Assembly (NCBI GenBank): GCA_022758945.1
Contig: JAEMQE010000110.1
Coordinates: 1-16,973, forward strand
DNA: 16,973 bases
Source of the DNA: Lentimicrobium sp.
Lineage (GTDB): Bacteria > Bacteroidota > Bacteroidia > Flavobacteriales > Flavobacteriaceae
Direction of reading: 5' to 3'
Shown: in pieces, positions 1 through 6,191 of the stretch
How positions within the stretch are numbered: the stretch's first letter is position 1
Layout: every line of letters starts with the position of its first letter
Translations under genes and position numbers: made by a program
Notes under the pieces: model-generated
Databases searched by the model: none
What the model was told of the DNA's origin: nothing
What the model saw: the letters and a program-made list of their open reading frames with translations, nothing else

Positions 1-579
1 GAAATATAAAAATAAAAATAAATAAACCCACAATAAATCAAGAAAGTGCCAATACATCGCACCTAGTTCAATACCAAGCGTTTGAGTCGAATTGTATTTT
101 TGTTTCAATTGTTTGTAAATAATAATTAATAGCGCAATTAAGCCACCAGCAAGGTGTAATAAGTGAACAACAGTAACTATATATAGGAAAGTTGTTGTGA
201 TTGAACTTTCGGCTCCGGTGAAATAATAGCCATTAGCCACAATTTGACTAAAACCCACAAATTGTAAAATCACGAATAAAATCCCTAAGGCTAAAGTAGC
301 TAAAAGAAATGAAGTTGTCGCTTTTTGATTGTCCTTTTGAATGGCTTTTTTTGCCAAATGAAAAGTCACACTACAGCCTATTATCACTGCCGTGCTGAAG
401 AAAAATGCTGAAGGCAATTGAAAATCCTTTAACCAATCGGCTCTGGATTTACTTACTACAAAAGCACTTGTAAGTCCTGCGAACATCATTATCATACTAA
501 TCATAGCAAACAATAACAGCAATTTATAGGATCTTGCTGTTCTTAATTTGTGCTCTTCGGCGGTCATTGTTGTTGTCAT
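1..579 (-). CDS. Cytochrome c oxidase subunit III family protein (3' end cut by window edge)
   Basis: Subunit III-type membrane protein of a heme-copper terminal oxidase. It does not carry the redox centres but stabilises the oxidase core in the inner membrane. The frame opens with ATG at 579 and stays open for 193 codons to base 1, so the stop lies outside. Hydrophobic segments lie near residues 18-42, 57-77, 90-112, 128-154 and 176-193, matching the five-helix short form of subunit III. The HxxH pair at 139/142 and YWHFLDLLWVYLF at 176-188 are family hallmarks; the latter normally sits in the last helix, so only a few residues should be missing. It begins 2 bases after the cyoE stop and is surely co-transcribed with it. 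Flavobacterial oxidase clusters often carry two adjacent subunit III genes; I cannot tell which copy this is. Confidence 0.85.
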   Translation of the reverse strand, partial: MTTTMTAEEHKLRTARSYKLLLLFAMISMIMMFAGLTSAFVVSKSRADWLKDFQLPSAFFFSTAVIIGCSVTFHLAKKAIQKDNQKATTSFLLATLALGILFVILQFVGFSQIVANGYYFTGAESSITTTFLYIVTVVHLLHLAGGLIALLIIIYKQLKQKYNSTQTLGIELGAMYWHFLDLLWVYLFLFLYF

Positions 580-581
580 AA

Positions 582-1484
582 CTATCTTAAAATTTTATCA
601 AATATATAAATTAATTGCAATAAAGTAATATAAGAAACACTAACAAGCATCAAGGTTCTTGCCGCTTTTGCAGTTCTTAATTTGTACAATTGCACGGAAT
701 AATAAAGCATCCAAAGTCCGAGCAAAAATACCAAAATTGCAGCCACTGGCGAAATAAATAATTGTCCTGTATAACCCAAAGCCGGTAAAAGCGAAGCAAT
801 AATCAGCCAAACCGTGTATAATATTATTTGCAAAGCTGTTCCTTTATCTTTTTTACCTGTTGGCAACATAAAGAAACCCGCTTTTTCATAGTCTTCGTAT
901 AAAAACCAGCCGATTGCCCAAAAATGAGGAAACTGCCAGAAAAACTGAATCAGAAATAATGTTCCGGCTTCAATGCCAAAATTTCCTGTTGCCGCAACCC
1001 AACCCAACATAAACGGAATCGCTCCCGGAAATGCTCCCACAAAAACCGACAAAGAAGTCATTGTTTTTAAAGGTGTATAAATGCTGGTGTATAAAAATAT
1101 GGAAATCGCTCCAAACATTGCTGTTTTTGGATTGATGGTATAAAGTAAAACAATTCCGATAACTGTTAAGATACTGGCAATAACCAATGCCACATTTGGA
1201 GACATTCTTCCTGCCGGAACGGGACGATTTTTAGTTCGGTCCATCAAAGCATCAAGATCTTTCTCAATGACTTGATTGTAAGCGTTTGAAGCGCCTACCA
1301 TACAATAACCGCCAATAGCCAATTTCAACAAAACCATCCAATCCAAAGAGTGAAAATCAGGAACACCAAGCATAAATCCGGCGATCGACGAAAAGACAAC
1401 ACTAATAGCCAAACCTGCTTTAGTGATTGCTTTGAAATCAGAATAAATGGATTTTATGGAAATGGAATTTGATGTACTATTCAA
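582..1484 (-). CDS. cyoE: Heme O synthase (protoheme IX farnesyltransferase)
   Basis: Inner-membrane UbiA-superfamily prenyltransferase (CyoE/CtaB) that transfers a farnesyl group from farnesyl diphosphate to heme B, giving heme O, which is used directly or converted to heme A for terminal oxidases. The 300 residues and roughly nine hydrophobic helices fit the family. The prenyl-diphosphate site is at residues 70-84 (N70, E74, D78, then the RTKNRP segment), with Glu where most UbiA proteins have the first Asp. YTPLK lies at 136-140 and QFPHFWAIGWFLYEDY at 184-199, equivalent to the usual PPHFW...DY heme-side motif. No ATG is available: the next Met is residue 38, inside the first helix, so the best start is TTG at 1484, about 33 bases below the promoter -7 box. 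It leads directly into the subunit III gene, as expected for an oxidase assembly factor. Confidence 0.93.
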   Translation of the reverse strand: MNSTSNSISIKSIYSDFKAITKAGLAISVVFSSIAGFMLGVPDFHSLDWMVLLKLAIGGYCMVGASNAYNQVIEKDLDALMDRTKNRPVPAGRMSPNVALVIASILTVIGIVLLYTINPKTAMFGAISIFLYTSIYTPLKTMTSLSVFVGAFPGAIPFMLGWVAATGNFGIEAGTLFLIQFFWQFPHFWAIGWFLYEDYEKAGFFMLPTGKKDKGTALQIILYTVWLIIASLLPALGYTGQLFISPVAAILVFLLGLWMLYYSVQLYKLRTAKAARTLMLVSVSYITLLQLIYIFDKILR

Positions 1485-1516
1485 AGTTTGCTTTATTTGT
1501 TTTTTAAAAACTTTTG

Positions 1517-1548
1517 CAAAAATAGTTTATCGAAAGGGATTTGACAAA
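1517..1548 (-). promoter_or_regulatory. Bacteroidota-type promoter for cyoE-oxidase cluster
   Basis: On the minus strand TTTG (1548-1545) and TATTTTTG (1524-1517) are separated by exactly 20 bases. This matches the Flavobacterium consensus, a TTG-type -33 element and a TAnnTTTG -7 element about 17-23 bases apart. The -7 box lies 32 bases above the TTG start of cyoE, leaving a leader of about 25 bases. It is the best-formed promoter in the window. Confidence 0.7.
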
Positions 1549-1632
1549 AAACAATTCATAAAAAAATTATTTGATAAATTATCTTGCATTTTTGGGTTAA
1601 AGCAAAATAATTTAAAAACCAATAACCATTTC

Positions 1633-1833
1633 TTAGCTGTTTGACAGAAGCTGATTTTCTCGAAATTCCGTCATTTTTTCGAAAAGAGATTTTGAGATAG
1701 GATATCCTCTTTTAACTAATTCAGCATAGGCAATCAAAACTGTATTTGGATTGTATTCTTTCCAAAAGAAAACGGCAATTCTTAAATCTAAATTATCTGT
1801 TTTCTCAATTATATCGATTTCTATTGTTTTCAT
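1633..1833 (-). CDS. Small hypothetical protein (66 aa)
   Basis: I do not recognise a family. The product is a soluble, mixed-charge protein of 66 residues with no signal peptide or membrane segment. The N-terminal part looks like a short beta strand rich in Ile/Asp. The middle (residues 18-52) reads as two amphipathic helices around a RGYPIS turn. It starts with ATG at 1833 and ends in TAA. Support that it is real comes from context: a TAAGTTTG -7 box lies 24 bases upstream, a terminator insulates it from the gene before it, and the next gene has its own promoter 85 bases beyond its stop. It therefore appears to be a single-gene transcript. No function is proposed. Confidence 0.55.
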   Translation of the reverse strand: MKTIEIDIIEKTDNLDLRIAVFFWKEYNPNTVLIAYAELVKRGYPISKSLFEKMTEFRENQLLSNS

Positions 1834-1857
1834 AACTGTAAGTTGTTAATTTTAGGA

Positions 1858-1865
1858 CAAACTTA
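1858..1865 (-). promoter_or_regulatory. Putative -7 promoter element for the 66-aa gene
   Basis: Minus-strand TAAGTTTG fits TAnnTTTG and lies 24 bases upstream of the ATG at 1833. No convincing TTG -33 partner is visible at the expected distance, so the call rests on the -7 box and its placement. Confidence 0.45.
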
Positions 1866-1921
1866 GCTTCAATAAAAATCACTTCCTTACGGTTTTCCTC
1901 ATTTTGAGGATTTATTTTAAA

Positions 1922-1950
1922 TAAAAAAACCACAACTTTTGGGGTTGTGG
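1922..1950 (-). terminator. Intrinsic terminator after the 74-aa membrane protein gene
   Basis: A perfect 7-bp stem pairs CCACAAC (1930-1936) with GTTGTGG (1944-1950) around a 7-base loop. On the minus strand it is followed by seven T residues (1929-1923). It lies 37 bases past the stop of the gene ending at 1987. The plus-strand side also runs into a T-rich stretch, so weak bidirectional action is possible, but no plus-strand gene is seen here. Confidence 0.8.
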
Positions 1951-1986
1951 ATATATTTTTTGTTGTTTCGAAGTCTAAGATTATAT

Positions 1987-2211
1987 TCAAAAAATTGCTT
2001 TTAAAATGTATATAACGAATAACAAAAAAAATAGAATAATCAAAAATAAAGATCCTACAGAAGATTTACTTCTATATTTATCATAATCGGTTAATGGCCC
2101 CATCTTTTTTTTACTTTTTAATTCAAATTTATACACAATACAAATCAGAATTAAAAAAACCAAAAACCAAATACTACTTTGAAAATCAGTCGGATGAGAT
2201 AAATCAATCAT
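1987..2211 (-). CDS. Small hypothetical two-helix membrane protein (74 aa)
   Basis: I do not recognise a family. The protein has two strongly hydrophobic segments, about residues 13-29 and 54-72. Between them is a basic, polar stretch of about 24 residues containing a KSKKK cluster and a DYDKYRSKSS segment. By the positive-inside rule this loop should be cytoplasmic with both termini outside, a helical-hairpin topology. The ATG start at 2211 and the terminator 37 bases after the stop give it clean boundaries. It begins 78 bases after remB ends. I see no clear TAnnTTTG box in that gap, so it may be read through from deoC-remB. A link to gliding is only positional. Confidence 0.6.
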   Translation of the reverse strand: MIDLSHPTDFQSSIWFLVFLILICIVYKFELKSKKKMGPLTDYDKYRSKSSVGSLFLIILFFLLFVIYILKAIF

Positions 2212-2289
2212 AATATAAAATAGTATTTTTTATTAAATCACACTCTGTTTATATTGCGAAAAAACTTTGATAGCAACAAATTTCAAACA

Positions 2290-4419
2290 TTAATAATCAA
2301 AATACCAATTAAACACATCCGAGCGAATGCCTAAAGAAAACCAAGTGGTGTTTTCCTTAAAGACTGTTGCTGTGTTTTGATTTGGATCAAAATTTCTATA
2401 AATAAAACTGCCAAAAAGTTTCAAGTTCGTCATTGGATTAACCAAATATCCGGCTTGTAAATCCCCGATAAAAATACTGGTTTTATTTCCCTGTCCTACT
2501 GTAACACCTGAATCATAAGGTCTTTTCAGGTCATAATCTTTGTAGATATTTCCTCCGTAATTATAACTGTTTGCTGTCGTGTCAAAATCCAAACCTTTGG
2601 TTCCAAAAGTAAATTTAGCATCGGCAAAAAGTCTGCCTTTGTGATAACGCGCAATAACAAGGAGTTCCTCGAAATTTCCTCCCCAAGGATGTCCCATACT
2701 TTGATTGTTGTGACCGTAATTTGTAATAGGTTCGCTGTGCGAATACACATACGGGCGCACGTGATTGAATTCTAACTGCAACAATAAATTATCCACTTTA
2801 AAAGCATTGAAATATTTCACACCCAATTGATAAGCGAATTTGTTTTTCCAACTATTTTTTTCGTTCTTCACTTCTCCAAGTGAAAACTCGTCTAAAAGAA
2901 ATTGTCCGTAAAAATTGACCTGATTGTTCCATTTGTATTTTGAAGTCAATCCCAAAACTGCATTTCCAGTTCTAGCCGATGATTCAAATTCAACTGAACG
3001 ATAAAAAATAATTGGATTGACAAAATGCATATCAAAACCCCTGTTATTAGTATCTGTCCAAATTACGGATTCAAAGAGCCCAAGATTCCATCGATTAGAA
3101 ACATTCCAACTCAAATAATGGTTTGCCATATACTTGGTGGCATATGTTCTCTCTAAAGTCACTTCTGGCCGCACATCTTTGAGCCACATATAGGTATTGG
3201 TGTATTTTATTTTCCAAAAATTAGTGTTGATTTTAAAATAAGGATACGGACTTGCTCCATCACCTTCTAAAATTGAACGATAACCGTCACCAATAAAATT
3301 TCGGCCATAACCCAATTGTAAATCAATGAATTTTGCAGGCGCAAAAGTTAAATTAGCATCTGCCGAAGGAAAATCGTAAGCATCAGTCTTGAAATCTTTC
3401 GACACTCCAATACCAGGAATAATCGCTGGATTTCCACCGGCAGGTTTTATAGATTCAGCATAACGATTGTAATAATCGGCAAATCTTCCTTGACTTTCAT
3501 AAATGGTTGTTGTGAAATTAAGCTGCGAGCCCAATCCGCCACTGAAATTGATTCCACGTGTGTTTACAAATGTGCTGACTTGTTTGTTGCCGGAAGCGGT
3601 TCCCACTTGCAAATCAAAAATAGGATTTATGACAAACCAATAATCTTCGCCTTGAATTTCAACTAGGTTTTCGTTCCATAATTTTCGTCCCCACCAGCCA
3701 GAAGTTTTTTTCTTTATCTTTTCATTTTCGGCAGTAAGGTTGTAATATTTGGCAACTTCAGAATAAGTATAAGGTTTTGAAGCCGTGTGATTGTTAGCGC
3801 CAACCTGATTCATAGCAGCATCAAAATGTGAATAATAACTGTGCGAAAACGGAATGTTCAAATGACTTTCGAACTGCGGATTGTTGAATTTTTTATAGAC
3901 AATACTGTCTAATTCCGTGAGTTGTTTTGGTTTTGAATTGGTTTTCGATATTTCGGCAGCGACGACAGCTTCAGAAGCCATTTGTTCTGCACTTTTTAAA
4001 GGTATCGCAATGGTGATGTTGTATTGTGAAAACGTTGGATTCCCGTTGTAAGTTGAAGGTTTAATTTTTGGAAATTTAGCAAAAACTCTTTTCGATTCTT
4101 TTATCAACCCATCATCGACGGCGTTTACATAAATCACTTTGAAAATCCCGTTTTTATCGACCTCAAAAAGCACTTTAATGTTGCCTTGAAAATTGTTTTG
4201 GACTAGATTTTCGGGAACTACAAAATTTTGGAAAACAAAATCCTGAACCTCATTATAAAAACAGTTTTCCAATGATTTGGCTTCTAAGTTTTCGCAATTT
4301 TGAAAAACAGGAAATCGTTCGGCAGAAAGCCCAGATTGTTTTGAAGTATCATTTACATCTTGAGCGAAAGCCACGAAAATGGAAAGAGATAAAAGCAAGG
4401 TCAGCAATCCTTTTTTCAT
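2290..4419 (-). CDS. remB: Gliding motility protein RemB-like outer membrane protein with TonB-C-like N-terminal domain
   Basis: The 709-residue product starts with a signal peptide (residues 1-19, cleavage before the Gln of FAFA-type AFA/Q). Residues 36-142 resemble the C-terminal domain of flavobacterial TonB energy transducers: a FPVFQNCE opening, a second Cys-Phe at 53-54, a FxVPE segment, a QGNIKVLFEVDKNG strand pair and a closing IAIPL strand. After a linker, about 250-709 is rich in alternating aromatic strands and ends in ...WYFDY, typical of an outer-membrane beta-barrel. A LGYGRNFIGDGYRS segment near 370 recalls Wzi-like barrels. I name it RemB from overall appearance and because F. 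johnsoniae remB lies a few genes from sprA in the same order. RemB takes part in gliding motility; its biochemical role is unknown to me. deoC ends 15 bases upstream, suggesting co-transcription. Confidence 0.75.
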   Translation of the reverse strand: MKKGLLTLLLSLSIFVAFAQDVNDTSKQSGLSAERFPVFQNCENLEAKSLENCFYNEVQDFVFQNFVVPENLVQNNFQGNIKVLFEVDKNGIFKVIYVNAVDDGLIKESKRVFAKFPKIKPSTYNGNPTFSQYNITIAIPLKSAEQMASEAVVAAEISKTNSKPKQLTELDSIVYKKFNNPQFESHLNIPFSHSYYSHFDAAMNQVGANNHTASKPYTYSEVAKYYNLTAENEKIKKKTSGWWGRKLWNENLVEIQGEDYWFVINPIFDLQVGTASGNKQVSTFVNTRGINFSGGLGSQLNFTTTIYESQGRFADYYNRYAESIKPAGGNPAIIPGIGVSKDFKTDAYDFPSADANLTFAPAKFIDLQLGYGRNFIGDGYRSILEGDGASPYPYFKINTNFWKIKYTNTYMWLKDVRPEVTLERTYATKYMANHYLSWNVSNRWNLGLFESVIWTDTNNRGFDMHFVNPIIFYRSVEFESSARTGNAVLGLTSKYKWNNQVNFYGQFLLDEFSLGEVKNEKNSWKNKFAYQLGVKYFNAFKVDNLLLQLEFNHVRPYVYSHSEPITNYGHNNQSMGHPWGGNFEELLVIARYHKGRLFADAKFTFGTKGLDFDTTANSYNYGGNIYKDYDLKRPYDSGVTVGQGNKTSIFIGDLQAGYLVNPMTNLKLFGSFIYRNFDPNQNTATVFKENTTWFSLGIRSDVFNWYFDY

Positions 4420-4434
4420 ATTGTCTTTTTGTGT

Positions 4435-5178
4435 TTAGTATTCTCCTTCGGTCTTTTGACCGTTTGCAATTGCTTTTGCTCCCGAAGTACCAATTCTTTT
4501 CACGCCCAGTCGAATCATTTCGACAGCTTCATCATAAGTTCTCACACCACCGGCTGCTTTTACAGGAAGAGGCGAGGCATTTTCGAGCATCATAATGATA
4601 GCTGGAACTGTGGCGCCATTCGGAAGATTGTTTTGAGTTTTATAAAATCCTGTTGACGATTTCACAAAAACCGAAGCGTAATTTTCTTCTTTAAAATTAG
4701 TGATGACAATGTTTTTAATCAAAGCGGAAAGCTGCATAATTTGCTTTTCGTTGAGCGCTGCCACTTCGATAATCCATTTTACGACTTTGTTATTGGTTAA
4801 TCCGAGTTGAGTACATTTTAGAATTTCTTCTTTGACCAAATCTACATTTCCTTCTTTGAATGCTTCGTAATTACTAACAAAATCAAGGTCATCAGCACCG
4901 TCCTTAATTGCTTGGGTTGCTTCGGCAAGTTTAGCTACTAATCCGCCTTTTCCTTCCGGAAAATCGATTACAGTTCCAATTTGAACCGGTGAATTGGCAT
5001 CCGTAATCATTTTACTGGCTAAAGAAACCATATCAGGACGAATCATAATGAGTTTGAAATTCTCATCAATGGCTTCCTGAATAAATTCTTTGACTATAAT
5101 CGTGTTTTCGGCTTCGCTGAGTCCAGCTTGTGATGGCGTTTTTAAATAAGTCGAGTCTAAGTATTGCTTGATGTTCAT
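4435..5178 (-). CDS. deoC: Deoxyribose-phosphate aldolase
   Basis: Cytoplasmic class I aldolase that cleaves 2-deoxy-D-ribose 5-phosphate to glyceraldehyde 3-phosphate and acetaldehyde, the last step in use of deoxynucleoside sugars. The 247-residue length and TIM-barrel strand pattern fit. The Schiff-base lysine is K173 in VFVKSSTGF, the second catalytic lysine is K207 in VKAAGGVRT, and the active-site Asp is D99 in DDLDFV. The phosphate-binding GTSGAKAI segment lies at 230-237. The frame is open 16 codons further upstream to a GTG at 5226, but the ATG at 5178 (MNIKQYLDST) fits the family start and is chosen. It is followed after 15 bases by remB. The nested palindromic repeat lies upstream, and no consensus promoter is evident. 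Confidence 0.93.
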   Translation of the reverse strand: MNIKQYLDSTYLKTPSQAGLSEAENTIIVKEFIQEAIDENFKLIMIRPDMVSLASKMITDANSPVQIGTVIDFPEGKGGLVAKLAEATQAIKDGADDLDFVSNYEAFKEGNVDLVKEEILKCTQLGLTNNKVVKWIIEVAALNEKQIMQLSALIKNIVITNFKEENYASVFVKSSTGFYKTQNNLPNGATVPAIIMMLENASPLPVKAAGGVRTYDEAVEMIRLGVKRIGTSGAKAIANGQKTEGEY

Positions 5179-5241
5179 TTGTATAGTCTTTAATTTATGA
5201 ATTAAATTTGGCTTTAATAAAAACACTAAATAGTATCATTA

Positions 5242-5313
5242 TGTCATTTCGACGCAGGAGAAATCACATTTGTTGCTCTCGTTATGTGATTTCTCCCGTT
5301 GGTCGAAATGACA
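5242..5313. repeat. Nested intergenic palindrome (GTCATTTCGAC family)
   Basis: A 72-base element in the vanZ-deoC gap. The outer arms TGTCATTTCGAC (5242-5253) and GTCGAAATGACA (5302-5313) are perfect 12-bp inverted repeats. The inner arms GGAGAAATCACAT (5257-5269) and ATGTGATTTCTCC (5284-5296) are perfect 13-bp inverted repeats. They enclose a 14-base loop and are separated from the outer arms by a 3/5-base internal loop. I recall similar sequences as dispersed intergenic repeats in flavobacterial genomes; that is memory, not a search. There is no T-run after it, so it is not a classic terminator, though such a hairpin could stabilise the 3' end of the vanZ transcript. It occurs once in this window. 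Confidence 0.85.
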
Positions 5314-5345
5314 AAATCCTTAAAAACCATATTTTACTGTAATCA

Positions 5346-5738
5346 TTAAATTTTATCAATTATTCCATTGTATTTATTCACTAAAATAATTACCATGACA
5401 GCAAGAGTCGCACCAGATAAATTAGCAAACACATCATACACATCAGCATTTCTAGTTACTGTGAAAAACCGCTGCATTAGTTCGATTGCTATTCCAAAAA
5501 AAAACGATAATACAAGTGAAATAAGTAAAAGTTTGTAATTTTTCAAATTGCCAATTTTCTTTTTAAAATAAAAGAACCATAATAATGTAAATACAAAATG
5601 CATAAAAGCATGAACTACTTTATCTAAATTTGGAATATCCATTCCTATTTGCGGAATCTCATCCGATTTAATCAAACAAGAAACCAAAATTATTCCAGAC
5701 CAAGTTAAAGCTGTCCAAAAAAATATTTTTTTAAGCAC
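5346..5738 (-). CDS. VanZ family membrane protein
   Basis: A 130-residue inner-membrane protein with four hydrophobic helices (about 5-22, 42-58, 69-88 and 104-121). It carries the VanZ-family pattern: DKVVHAFMHF at 39-48 in helix 2, and E86/Q89/R90 with R96, followed by the DVYDVFANLSGA block at 99-110. VanZ was named for low-level teicoplanin resistance, but short chromosomal members in Bacteroidota have no settled function, so resistance should not be inferred. The start is GTG at 5738, inside the end of gcvH. The overlap is 8 bases (GTGCTTAA contains the gcvH stop), which indicates translational coupling. The next Met is residue 33, beyond the first helix, so the GTG is the only sensible start. 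The pairing with gcvH recurs in flavobacteria as far as I recall. Confidence 0.85.
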   Translation of the reverse strand: MLKKIFFWTALTWSGIILVSCLIKSDEIPQIGMDIPNLDKVVHAFMHFVFTLLWFFYFKKKIGNLKNYKLLLISLVLSFFFGIAIELMQRFFTVTRNADVYDVFANLSGATLAVMVIILVNKYNGIIDKI

Positions 5739-6111
5739 CTATAAGTTCTTTGTATGATTCACTCGAAAGCAAGGAATCTATTTCGTCAATATTTGCGATT
5801 TTTATTTTTATCATCCATCCTGCTCCATAAGGATCAGAGTTCACGCTTTCTGGTTTGCTTTCAAGAGCATCATTAAATTCAATGATTTCTCCGGAAAGAG
5901 GAAGAAACAAATCAGAAACTGTTTTTACAGCTTCAACAGTTCCAAAAACCTCTTCTTTATCCAGAGTTTGGTCTAAAGTTTCCACTTCAACATATACAAT
6001 ATCGCCTAATTCTTTTTGTGCAAAATGAGTAATTCCTACTGTTGCAATATCACCGTCAATGCTAACCCATTCGTGATCTTTTGTGTACTTTAAATTTGCT
6101 GGTACGTTCAT
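5731..6111 (-). CDS. gcvH: Glycine cleavage system H protein
   Basis: A small cytoplasmic lipoyl carrier that shuttles the aminomethyl intermediate between the P, T and L proteins in glycine decarboxylation. The 126-residue length is normal. The lipoylation site is K63 in the GTVEAVKTVSD block (57-67). The N-terminal KYTKDHEWV segment (9-16) and the C-terminal SDPYGAGWMIKI region (92-103) are typical of GcvH. The ATG at 6111 fits the family N-terminus. Neither gcvP nor gcvT is nearby, so H is encoded apart from its partners. It follows sprA by 80 bases, has its own -7 box, and overlaps vanZ. Confidence 0.95.
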   Translation of the reverse strand: MNVPANLKYTKDHEWVSIDGDIATVGITHFAQKELGDIVYVEVETLDQTLDKEEVFGTVEAVKTVSDLFLPLSGEIIEFNDALESKPESVNSDPYGAGWMIKIKIANIDEIDSLLSSESYKELIGA

Positions 6112-6145
6112 GATAATTGTAATTATTAATTTAAATTTTATTGGA

Positions 6146-6153
6146 CAAATGTA
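6146..6153 (-). promoter_or_regulatory. Putative -7 promoter element for gcvH-vanZ
   Basis: Minus-strand TACATTTG matches TAnnTTTG 34 bases before the gcvH ATG. A TTTG lies only 13 bases further up, which is too close, and no other -33 candidate is obvious. There is no visible terminator between sprA and this site, so read-through from sprA is also possible. Confidence 0.5.
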
Positions 6154-6191
6154 GCAATCTTCTGTTCAAATTTTGTTCGCATTTTAAAAAA

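Noticed and set aside
1447..1644. Plus-strand open frame of 65 codons across the cyoE 5' end
   Set aside because: It lies antisense to cyoE and its promoter. Its composition is Lys/Phe-rich, as expected from AT-rich noncoding DNA, and no promoter is evident.
1893..1911. Short palindrome TCCTC-N5-GAGGA upstream of the 66-aa gene
   Set aside because: The stem is only 5 bp with no T-run on the minus strand, so it cannot be separated from chance.
1805..1990. Minus-strand open frame of 61 codons between the two small genes
   Set aside because: It runs through the intrinsic terminator at 1922-1950 and the -7 box at 1858-1865, overlaps the start of the 66-aa gene, and its middle is the translation of the hairpin and T-run.
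2526..2750. Minus-strand 74-codon open frame inside remB
   Set aside because: It is in another frame of the remB barrel region; the translation is low in structure and has no start signal.
4272..4656. Two overlapping plus-strand open frames at the remB-deoC junction
   Set aside because: Both are antisense to well-supported coding sequence and show no recognisable domain.
5346..5738. Glycopeptide resistance role for the VanZ-family gene
   Set aside because: No other van genes are present. VanZ-like proteins are common housekeeping-context genes in Bacteroidota, and Gram-negative cells are already impermeable to glycopeptides.
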